DNA of 32,523 nt. It comes from an uncultured Caryophanales bacterium. Lineage in GTDB: Bacteria > Bacillota_I > Bacilli_A > RFN20 > CAG-826. Shown piece after piece: positions 1 to 6,600 of the stretch; position 1 is the first letter of the stretch; each line of letters starts with the position of its first letter. Below the pieces are notes generated by a model. It saw only the letters and a program-made list of their open reading frames with translations, was not told where the DNA came from and did no database searches. The translations under genes were made by a program, and so were the position numbers. The stretch covers positions 1 through 32,523 of the forward strand of contig CAJJXG010000016.1 of the NCBI GenBank assembly GCA_905197045.1, in the 5' to 3' direction.

Positions 1-120
1 ATTTTGAGTATTTTATTTTGTGCAATTTTTTACGGGGTCAGTTTTGCTACAAAAAGAGGAGAACTTATACAAAACCCCGTAAATACCCCACAAAAAATCG
101 GAGAGCCTTTTAAAAAATAA
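1..120 (+). CDS. C-terminal end of a membrane-protein gene (partial)
   Basis: Frame 1 is open from the left edge of the window and ends with TAA at 118-120, giving the last 39 residues of a protein whose start lies outside. The first 15 or so residues are hydrophobic (ILSILFCAIFYGVSFA) and look like a last transmembrane helix. A polar, lysine-rich tail ending EPFKK follows, so the C-terminus is probably cytoplasmic. I do not recognise the family. Its neighbours are mobile-element remains, so it may be element cargo. Thirty-nine codons are a short run, and the composition (helix plus charged tail) is the main support for calling it coding. Confidence 0.45.
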   Translation: MLSILFCAIFYGVSFATKRGELIQNPVNTPQKIGEPFKK

Positions 121-135
121 GTGTTCTAATATTCA

Positions 136-186
136 ATATCTATATCATTTAGAAATGGTTTAGAAGTTAAAAAAATATATAGATAT
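136..186. repeat. AT-rich inverted repeat
   Basis: A 10-bp perfect inverted repeat, ATATCTATAT at 136-145 and ATATAGATAT at 177-186, is separated by 31 bases. It lies in the gap after the partial membrane-protein gene. There is no T-run in a position that would make it a standard terminator. In such AT-rich DNA it could arise by chance. Confidence 0.25.
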
Positions 187-227
187 AAATTAAAGACGAA
201 TGGCAATAAATACCAATTGTGATGCAC

Positions 228-278
228 TTGCGACCCCTTGTTTATTTTTTGCAACCCCCTTAACAATTTTGCGACCCC
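228..278 (+). repeat. Three direct repeats TTGCRACCCC, helically phased
   Basis: The 10-mer TTGCRACCCC occurs at 228-237, 249-258 and 269-278, with steps of 21 and 20 bases, so the copies lie on the same face of the helix. The C-rich core stands out in an AT-rich stretch. Such spacing is typical of cooperative protein-binding sites or short iterons; what binds is unknown. A 71-codon reading frame at 200-415 passes through them but looks like chance rather than a gene. Confidence 0.5.
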
Positions 279-308
279 TATGTAAGGTGTTTATTACTAT
301 AGCCTCAG

Positions 309-389
309 TTACCTATATTTGCCAAAGTACTCTTCTTCACCAGCTAGTCTTGCTTTCAATAATTTGTACCTGCAAGAGCGGCAGACTGT
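309..389 (-). pseudogene. Possible gene remnant with CxxC motif
   Basis: On the minus strand a 26-codon open stretch bounded by stops reads like the C-terminus of a real protein: CRSCRYKLLKARLAG, then an acidic and aromatic tail ending in GKYR and TAA (309-311). The CxxC pair suggests half of a zinc site. There is no start codon, and an in-frame TAA lies directly upstream at 390-392. If it is coding it is a decapitated fragment, lying just behind the stop of the membrane-protein gene at 398. I cannot name the family. Confidence 0.3.
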
Positions 390-397
390 TTAGTATG

Positions 398-1039
398 TCA
401 TACGCTTTCCTTTGAATTACTATTATCGTTTAATCTTTTGAAATGTAGAATTGATAATATACAAATCGATAAAAAGAATAAGCACCAGCAAATCAATGCT
501 ATTGTCCCGCCGTTACCTTGATTAGTCGCGGGTAACGGCAAAATAGGAACAAACATACAAACAAAAAATATACCGTGTAACATTAAAAGTAATTTTAAGG
601 CACTGTCGATTTTATCTTTCGTTTGCAGGGTTAACCCGATAAAAAAAGTAGAGATTGAAAGTAACCCATAACCCAATAAATCGAGGTTAAATAACCAACT
701 GCCCGCAGACGTAAACGAAAAGGCTTGTAATATTATTTCGTCAACAGATTTATATAATACAGTAGTTAGTTGAGTAAAGTACACAATACTAATTATTGTG
801 GCATAAATCACGCCTATGGAAACGCCGATTTTTGCCGCTGCGGAATATTCTTTTTGTGTAAAGCAGGAATAAGCGCAGGTTGTAGCAACCCAACCCCACG
901 AGAGTACAGTACAAACGCCGTAACTCAAATTTTCTGTAAATATATTTTGAGCAAATAGCGCAATCACCAAGCAAATCAAAAATACTGTAACCAAATAGCA
1001 TATTACGATTGAGGAAATTAAACCTATTTTTCTATTCAT
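398..1039 (-). CDS. Six-helix membrane protein of unknown function, coupled to a TetR regulator
   Basis: The protein has 213 residues when started at the ATG at 1037-1039 (MNRKIGLI), which has GGAGGTG just upstream. An in-frame ATG 12 codons earlier lacks such a site. Hydropathy suggests six transmembrane helices at about residues 5-28, 37-58, 68-90, 115-140, 150-172 and 183-205, with a short charged tail. No transporter or enzyme motif is recognisable. The start overlaps the end of the upstream TetR gene by 8 bases and its ribosome site lies in the last TetR codons, so the two are co-transcribed and translationally coupled. TetR-family cassettes often control an efflux or stress membrane protein, which is the likely relation here, but the substrate is unknown. 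It lies in accessory DNA. Confidence 0.8.
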   Translation of the reverse strand: MNRKIGLISSIVICYLVTVFLICLVIALFAQNIFTENLSYGVCTVLSWGWVATTCAYSCFTQKEYSAAAKIGVSIGVIYATIISIVYFTQLTTVLYKSVDEIILQAFSFTSAGSWLFNLDLLGYGLLSISTFFIGLTLQTKDKIDSALKLLLMLHGIFFVCMFVPILPLPATNQGNGGTIALICWCLFFLSICILSILHFKRLNDNSNSKESV

Positions 1040-1589
1040 CTTCACCTCCGAATAATTTATCCACGATCTTATCAATTAAAATATCTCTCTGCACTTTGTC
1101 TGCAAAATCAAACTTATCTTTATAAAGTTCCTTACGCAAAAAAATACCTTGTAACCCGTGAATTAAAAAGACGGTTTTGAAAAAAACATCTTTATTTATA
1201 CCTACGTTACTTGCATAAAAATAGTAGCGCGCTAATGTCTGAAAGGTATTGTCGTTTAATTGCCCTTGCATAAAATCGCTCAAAATTGATATTTTAGCAA
1301 TTTCAGGATTTTCCATTAAAAAATCAACTGGTATTTTTACCGAACGCTTTAATTTTTCCATAGGCGACAATCCTTCCATATTAGGCTTTGATTGAGCAAT
1401 AACATTACTGATTATTTGCTTTACGCATATATCAATCAAATTCTTTTTACTTTGAAAATGGTAATTGATAAGCGCAACGCTTACACCTGCATTTTTAACG
1501 ATTTCCCTTGTAGTAACCAGTTTAATATCACCATTCTTCTCTTTTATTAAGTTAATAGTAGCCTCAATTATCTTTGCCTTTGCGTCCAT
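1032..1589 (-). CDS. TetR/AcrR family transcriptional repressor
   Basis: This 185-residue protein has a typical TetR N-terminal helix-turn-helix at about residues 5-60: an AKAKIIEATINLI-like first helix, then VTTREIVKNAGVSVALINYHF, whose YHF is the hallmark end of the recognition helix, followed by KKNLIDICV. The C-terminal two thirds are a helical ligand-binding and dimerisation domain with no assignable ligand. The ATG at 1587-1589 follows a TTGGAGGC ribosome site. An 11-bp inverted repeat sits directly upstream, over the predicted start of transcription, so autorepression is very likely. The stop TAG overlaps the start of the downstream membrane-protein gene, the probable second target. 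The position next to recombinase remains suggests this pair travelled as cargo. Confidence 0.9.
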   Translation of the reverse strand: MDAKAKIIEATINLIKEKNGDIKLVTTREIVKNAGVSVALINYHFQSKKNLIDICVKQIISNVIAQSKPNMEGLSPMEKLKRSVKIPVDFLMENPEIAKISILSDFMQGQLNDNTFQTLARYYFYASNVGINKDVFFKTVFLIHGLQGIFLRKELYKDKFDFADKVQRDILIDKIVDKLFGGEDE

Positions 1590-1600
1590 TTAGCCTCCAA

Positions 1601-1629
1601 ACTAAACAATGTTTTAATCATTGTTTAGT
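1601..1629. promoter_or_regulatory. Probable TetR operator
   Basis: A perfect inverted repeat has 11-bp arms, ACTAAACAATG (1601-1611) and CATTGTTTAGT (1619-1629), around a 7-base spacer. It lies 11 bases from the TetR start codon, overlaps the last bases of the -10 box and covers the predicted transcription start. That is the arrangement expected of an autoregulatory TetR operator. Confidence 0.8.
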
Positions 1630-1655
1630 GTATAGAAAATTGATAGACTTTTCAA
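1627..1655 (-). promoter_or_regulatory. Promoter of the TetR/membrane-protein operon
   Basis: On the minus strand there is a -35 box TTGAAA (1650-1655), a 17-base spacer and a -10 box TACACT (1627-1632). Transcription would begin near 1620, inside the palindrome, so bound repressor would block RNA polymerase. Confidence 0.65.
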
Positions 1656-1690
1656 CTGATTTATGTTAAAAAGGATTATTTTTTTGCTTG

Positions 1691-1750
1691 TGCTTAACCG
1701 CCTTGTGAGATTGTTTCGCCGCCTTGTGTTCTGATTAAGGCGGCTAAGCA
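1691..1750. repeat. 14-bp inverted repeat with internal direct repeats
   Basis: GCTTAACCGCCTT (1692-1704) and AAGGCGGCTAAGC (1737-1749) form an inverted repeat with one mismatch; an extra T-A pair extends it to 14 bp. The 32-base loop holds a second copy of CCGCCTTGTG (1719-1728), exactly 21 bases from the first (1698-1707). It lies about 60 bases upstream of the truncated recombinase start and is GC-richer than its surroundings. It could be a recombinase or accessory-protein site of the former element. Confidence 0.5.
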
Positions 1751-1808
1751 TATAAGCACCGCAAAAAATTAAATTAAGGCGCACCCCGCGCCGAAAGGGG
1801 CAACCGCA

Positions 1809-1844
1809 ATGAAAAACGCAGTTATATACGCTCGTTTTAGTTCC
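1809..1844 (+). pseudogene. Truncated large serine recombinase, first 12 codons only
   Basis: From the ATG at 1809 the plus strand encodes MKNAVIYARFSS, the hallmark N-terminus of large serine recombinases of Clostridia-type mobile elements. YAR-x-SS includes the region of the catalytic serine. A purine-rich AAAGGGG ribosome site lies about 8 bases upstream. After the second serine the similarity stops abruptly, and the DNA becomes the antisense of an AP2-domain gene. The rest of the recombinase is therefore gone and the junction lies at about 1844-1850. The piece is short, but the motif, start codon and ribosome site agree. It marks this region as mobile-element derived. Confidence 0.6.
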
Positions 1845-2270
1845 CACTGGGCAACCCATAGTCCTCTATCTTTATCAAAATGAACACCTCGTATTCCTGA
1901 GGTATTGTTTTTATTAAGCTTCTTATCTTTCTTAATGCCACACTTCATAGTGCCATCAACTAATCCACGATCTAAAGTAGGCAGGGGTGCTCTATTTTCT
2001 TCATTCTTGCATCCACAAGAAACTGTAAGTCTTGTACTCAAATAAGTAGTCGGTACAAAACACATATTTCCATACTCGCATTTGCGCTCCCAATAGTTCT
2101 TTTTATTTTTTATAGGCAAGTCCAATAACTGTTAGTCTTCCAAATTTCTGACCTGTTAAATCTTTGCACCTAAATCTACGACAACCACATGACTTTACAT
2201 GGCCGGTATGAAATTTGTTGTTATTCACTTCTATAGTGTTTCTACAGATACATTGACGCTTATAAGTTCT
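1845..2270 (-). pseudogene. AP2-domain / SCGC zinc-module phage-type protein, frameshifted and truncated
   Basis: Two reading frames on the minus strand together encode one recognisable protein type. From about 2267 the frame reads a CxC module ending HVKSCGC, then KDLTGQKFGRLTVIGLAYKK, and meets TAA at 2107-2109. The +1 frame continues with YWERKCEYGNMCFVP, a second VSCGC, then KLNKNNTSGIRGVHFDK and WVAQ, the start of an AP2 domain. The frameshift lies in the A-rich run around 2105-2116. Phage and mobile-element proteins commonly repeat such units (DLTGQ-F-RLTV, C-x-C, SCGC) before an AP2 or HNH domain. The N-terminus runs into the stop of the hydrolase gene, and the AP2 domain is cut at about 1845 where recombinase sequence begins. 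The remnant is thus broken in three places. Confidence 0.65.
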
Positions 2271-2273
2271 AAT

Positions 2274-2948
2274 TTATCTTTCTAAAAACTCTCTTAATTT
2301 ATTGTACCATCTACAATTTATCATATAACTAAAATGTCCTTCATCATCTAATATCAATAACTCTGAATTTTTAATATTATCAGAAATATATTTTGCCTCG
2401 CTTATAGGAACTATATCTTTACTTCCTCCATTTACAATTAAAGTAGGCACATTTATTTTTTCAAAATCTTCTTTATTCAATGTTTTCATATTATTATTTA
2501 ATTTTTCAAACATTTCATTTGATTTCTTGCCAGGATAGTATGGAATTTTTCCCATTATTTTTGCATATAGAGGTTTTTCAATAATTCCATTTCTAGCCAC
2601 TCCACTACAACAAATTAATTTTGAAATACAATCTGGATAATTAATTGCTACATTCATTGCAACAGTTGCACCACCACTGCAACCTAATAAATATGGTTTG
2701 TTAATATTTAGTTTTTTTATAAATTCATATACATCTTTTGCACTTTCTTCATAACTCAAATCACAATTTCTTTCACTTTTACCACAACATCTTCTATCAA
2801 ATAAATAAACTTGATATTCTTTTGATAGTTTTTTCGCAATAAATTTCATTCCATTTGTATTTCTACTATTAGGATTTAATAATATTATTGTTTTTCCTTT
2901 TCCCAATATTTCATAATGAATTTTTATATTATTTACATCTATATCCAT
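2274..2948 (-). CDS. Alpha/beta hydrolase
   Basis: The 224-residue protein has the alpha/beta-hydrolase fold signature: an early strand with KTIILLNPNSRNT, then a nucleophile elbow LLGCSGGAT with Ser91 in G-x-S-x-G. The probable acid is Asp178 (NGGSKDIVP) and the base is His205 (DDEGHFSY). The triad is complete and the length suits a small single-domain esterase or peptidase-like hydrolase. The substrate cannot be told from sequence. No signal peptide is seen, so it is cytoplasmic. GGGAGAAT precedes the ATG, and the upstream HEYGH gene ends 26 bases away, suggesting an operon. The stop TAA runs directly into the AP2 gene remains. It is as AT-rich as the core genome and more so than the TetR cassette. 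Confidence 0.85.
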   Translation of the reverse strand: MDIDVNNIKIHYEILGKGKTIILLNPNSRNTNGMKFIAKKLSKEYQVYLFDRRCCGKSERNCDLSYEESAKDVYEFIKKLNINKPYLLGCSGGATVAMNVAINYPDCISKLICCSGVARNGIIEKPLYAKIMGKIPYYPGKKSNEMFEKLNNNMKTLNKEDFEKINVPTLIVNGGSKDIVPISEAKYISDNIKNSELLILDDEGHFSYMINCRWYNKLREFLER

Positions 2949-2974
2949 ATTTTATTCTCCCTACAACTTGTAAT

Positions 2975-3436
2975 TTATATAACAGCATTTTCCATTGATT
3001 TTTCTTTTGTAACTTTTTCACCTAAATAATTAGCAAGCTTTTCTGTAAAAAAGCTAAAGTAAGATACTCCGTTGTTTCTTTTATTTTGAAAATATGGCAA
3101 AAATCCCCATAGTGTTGATGGAATCCCTATTACTATTAAATATAATGGTCCAAATATAATGGATTGAATTGTATGACCATATTCGTGAACTAAAAGTCTT
3201 TTACTTAATTCTTCATCTGGTATTTTATTTTTTGTTCTTTTATCTTTCATCGGATTAGTTGTTGTAAAGACGAACATTCCCAAAGATAAACTTGAAGGAA
3301 CATTTCTTTCAGTAATAATTGCACCGTGATAAAAATAATGTTTATTTTTTATATTAATTAAAAGTACTATAAATCCTAACAATGTTTGTGGCAATCCCCA
3401 AGTGCATTGAATTAATATATATATTACATTTTTCAT
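2975..3436 (-). CDS. Small membrane protein with a zinc-metallopeptidase-like HEYGH motif
   Basis: Started at the ATG at 3434-3436 (MKNVIYIL), which has TTGGAG six bases upstream, the protein has 153 residues. A TTG at 3448 in the same frame lies in that ribosome site and is not the likely start. An N-terminal hydrophobic helix (about 5-28) is followed by a loop, then LLVHEYGHTIQS with HExxH at residues 84-88, a second hydrophobic segment (about 93-113) and a conserved-looking FFTEKLANYLGEKV. Glu132 in that segment could be a third zinc ligand. This resembles a family of uncharacterised Bacillota membrane proteins rather than a known protease. Whether it is catalytic is unknown. It is followed by the hydrolase gene. 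Confidence 0.75.
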   Translation of the reverse strand: MKNVIYILIQCTWGLPQTLLGFIVLLINIKNKHYFYHGAIITERNVPSSLSLGMFVFTTTNPMKDKRTKNKIPDEELSKRLLVHEYGHTIQSIIFGPLYLIVIGIPSTLWGFLPYFQNKRNNGVSYFSFFTEKLANYLGEKVTKEKSMENAVI

Positions 3437-3477
3437 AACTAACTCCAATCTACAACTTACTATTTATTGCTGAGATT

Positions 3478-3483
3478 ATTATA
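3478..3483 (-). promoter_or_regulatory. -10 box upstream of the HEYGH gene
   Basis: A consensus TATAAT lies on the minus strand 41 bases upstream of the ATG and just past the terminator of the tRNA. No good -35 box is seen at 16-18 bases, so the promoter call is tentative. Confidence 0.35.
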
Positions 3484-3495
3484 TCGTTTTATTTC

Positions 3496-3534
3496 AAAAA
3501 AAGGTTTGAATAGCCGTTTTTAGCGTATCAAACC
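3496..3534 (-). terminator. Intrinsic terminator after tRNA-Arg
   Basis: On the minus strand GGTTTGA and TCAAACC form a 7-bp stem around a large loop, followed by a run of seven T. It ends the polC-tRNA-Arg transcript, 14 bases past the tRNA. Confidence 0.65.
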
Positions 3535-3547
3535 ATCGCTTTCAATA

Positions 3548-3624
3548 TGGAGCTCACGGTGAGACTCGAACTCATGACCTGTTGCTTAGGAGGCAACCGC
3601 TCTATCCAACTGAGCTACGTGAGC
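3548..3624 (-). tRNA. tRNA-Arg (anticodon CCT)
   Basis: The 77-base cloverleaf has a 7-bp acceptor stem GCTCACG/CGTGAGC, D-arm GCTC...GAGC, an anticodon stem GTTGC/GCAAC with loop CTCCTAA (anticodon CCT, reads AGG) and T-loop TTCGAGT. CCA is encoded in the DNA. Two oddities are an A-C mismatch at the outer pair of the T stem and a U discriminator base. The 5' end lies 15 bases past the polC stop codon, so the tRNA is probably cut from a polC read-through transcript. Confidence 0.93.
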
Positions 3625-3631
3625 ATTTGGT

Positions 3632-3651
3632 GACTTCAATTACATGAAGTC
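3632..3651 (-). other. Hairpin across the polC stop codon
   Basis: GACTTCA (3632-3638) and TGAAGTC (3645-3651) form a 7-bp stem over the last codons and stop of polC, between polC and tRNA-Arg. No T-run follows, so it is not a standard terminator. It might mark an RNA-processing point, but that is inference. Confidence 0.3.
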
Positions 3652-6600
3652 AAATAAAGATAGTTGATCATTTTCTCTTAAATGATCTAAAACGTGTAAC
3701 TCTTTAAGTTTTTTAAGATTCTTTTCAGAAATCTTAGCTCTATTTTTTAAATCTTCTTGTGATTCAAATGGATGAGCTTTCCTTGCTTTAACGATTTCAG
3801 AAGCACCATTTTCACCTAATCCATCTAAAACTTTAAAAGGAGGGATTAAAGCTTTGTTTTCTTTATCAACGACAAAGTTAACGGCATCACTTCTTTCAAT
3901 ATCAATATTTGAGAACTTATACCCTCTTTCGCACATCTCAAGAGCAAGTTGAAGAGTTTTTTCAATTTCTTCTTCTTTAACAGATAGGGCTAGCTCAACA
4001 TTATTTGATCTTTTTCTAGAAGCGAATTCTTCAAGTCGAGCATGTATTGCATCAATTCCTTTAATCATTGAATCAATATCATATTGTTCACAGCGTAAAC
4101 TAAAGAAAGTTGCATAAAATTCAAGAGGATAATAAACCTTATAATAAGCAACTCTTATAGCCATCATAACATAAGCACAAGCATGTCCTTTAGGGAAAAG
4201 GTATTTAATCTTAGAGCAGCTATCTATGTAATAATCAGGGACATTATGCTCTTTCATAAGTGTCACTTCTTCTGGAGAAAGTTTTTTACCTTTTCTAACT
4301 TTTTCCATAATGACAAAAGATTCATGCCCTTCAATTCCACAGCTCATAAGATAAGACATAATATCGTCTCTACACCCAATAACTCCTCTTAGATTAGTGA
4401 TTCCCTTGTTAATTAAATCTTGAGCATTATTGTTCCAAACGTCTGTTCCATGAGATAAACCTGAAATAATTAAAAGATCACTGAAAGATTTTGGTTGAGT
4501 TTCTCTTAGCATTTGTCTAACAAATTGGGTCCCAAATTCTGGGAGACCTAAAGCTCCATTATCTGGTGCCATATATTTATGAGCTATTCCTAAAGCTTCA
4601 TCACTAGAAAAGACAGATATAACTTTTTTATCATTTAATGGTAAGGTACGACAATCAAGATGCGTTAAATCACTCATCATCTTTAAAGCTTGTGGATCAA
4701 CGTGACCTAACATATCAAGTTTTAAAATTGTGTCATGAATTGAGTGGAAATCAAAATGGGTTGTTTTCCAACTTGCATCAGTATCTCCAGCTGGATATTG
4801 AACTGGGGTAAAATCATAAACTTCATAATCGCGAGGAATAACAACAATACCACCTGGATGTTGACCAGTAGTTCTTTTTACATCTTCACAGCGATGAGCA
4901 AGCGCAGCTGTTACAGAACCTTTGATATTATTTGGATTAATCTGTAAGTTTTCAAAATATTTTCTAACATAACCATATGCAGTCTTAAATTGAACTGTTG
5001 AAATAGTTCCAGCTCTAAAAACTTTATCTTCACCAAGAAGAACTTTAGTGTATTGATGTGCAGTTGCTTGATAATCGGTAGGGAAATTTAAATCAATATC
5101 AGGTACTTTTTCAGCTTGGAAACCAAGGAAAGTTTGGAAAGGAATATTTTGTCCATCACTTTCCATTTTAGTCCCACAATCTGGACAAATCTTTTCAGGC
5201 AGATCGTATCCAGATTTAATATCCTCGCCCTTATAGAAAATAACTTTTTTACAATGAGGACATCTATAATGAGGAGGTAAAGCATTAACTTCAGTAATTT
5301 TAGCCATTGTAGCTGCAAAACTACTTCCAACTGATCCTCGACTACCAACAAGATAACCATCATCATTAGATTTTTGAACTAACTTATGGGCGATATAGTA
5401 AATAACAGAGTAACCATTTTCAATAATACCTTTAAGCTCAGTATCAAGTCGATTTTTAATAAAAACTTTTGCCTCGTCATTAGTGTCTTCAATATTTCCA
5501 TATAATTCATGAGCTGTTTTATAACAAAGTTCTTTTAATAAATTCTCACAATTATCAATAGTTGGAGTAAAGAGTTTATCAGGAATTGGTTCAATAACCT
5601 CGCAAATATCAGCTATTTTGTTCGTATTTGTGATTACATATTCATGAGCTAAATTTTCTCCAAGCCAAGCGAAAGCTTCTAACATTTCATCAGTTGAACG
5701 GAAATGTTGATCAGGATTTTCAAAAAAGATTCCTAATTTTTGATTATTCAATCTATCCATTGTCATTAATGGATGACGAATCCCTCCAACTGCTTCATTT
5801 TGTACATAAACATCACGAACAATTTTATCGTCAGGATTTAAATAATGAACATCTCCTGTTGCAACAATAATTTTATTAAATTTATTAGCTGATTTAATAA
5901 TATCTTGAAGTAAAACTTTTAAATTCTCTTCGTCTTTAACTTGCTTATCATTAATCAAAAAAGAATAGTTTTCAAGAGGTTGGAGTTCAATATAGTCATA
6001 ATACTTTATAGCTTCATCAAGTTGCTCTTCGTTTCTATAAGCAGATTTATAAAAAACTTCACCATTAAAACAAGCACTTCCAACTAGTAAACTCTTACGA
6101 TATTTAGTAAGTAAACTTCTTGGAACAAAAGGATGAGCTCCCATATGTTCAGTATGAGCAAATGAAACAATTTTATATAAATCTTTTAATCCATCACGAT
6201 TTTTGACTAAAACTGTTGCATGATACCCACCTCTATAATGCTTTAAAGCGATTTGGGGAATTTCTAATTCTTCTAAATCTTTAAGCATCTCTTTATGGAA
6301 ATCTTTAATTAAGATATTTCTTAAAGCCATCCAACAATTAGCTAAAACTTCAGCATCGTAATCAGCTCTATGGGCGCTTTCACTATCGTAATCAACTTCA
6401 AGACGTTTTGCTAAAGCTCCTAATCTATGAGCTTGCTTGTCAGGATAGATAAATCTAGATAAAGCAAGTGTATCAATTGCAGGTTGCTTAAATTCACCAA
6501 AGCCATTTACCTTCATGGCTTCTTTTATCATGTTATAGTCGAATTCAAAGTTATGAGCGATGATAACTGAATCGCCAAAAAATTCAAGAATTTGTGGTAA

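Noticed and set aside
200..415. 71-codon plus-strand ORF in the left intergenic region
   Set aside because: It runs through the phased direct repeats, has no ribosome site, and has a Cys/Leu-rich composition unlike a real protein; the opposite strand carries a better candidate fragment.
1614..1859. 81-codon minus-strand ORF upstream of the TetR gene
   Set aside because: It crosses the recombinase/AP2 junction, the inverted repeat and the TetR promoter; its start lies in the AP2 remains and its composition is irregular.
3548..3624. tRNA-Arg as the integration site of the adjacent mobile element
   Set aside because: No second copy of the tRNA 3' end is visible in 1-3500, and the recombinase stub is of the serine type, which seldom uses tRNA genes.
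5088..5366. 92-codon minus-strand ORF inside polC
   Set aside because: Lies in another frame wholly within the conserved polymerase domain of polC and has no motif of its own.
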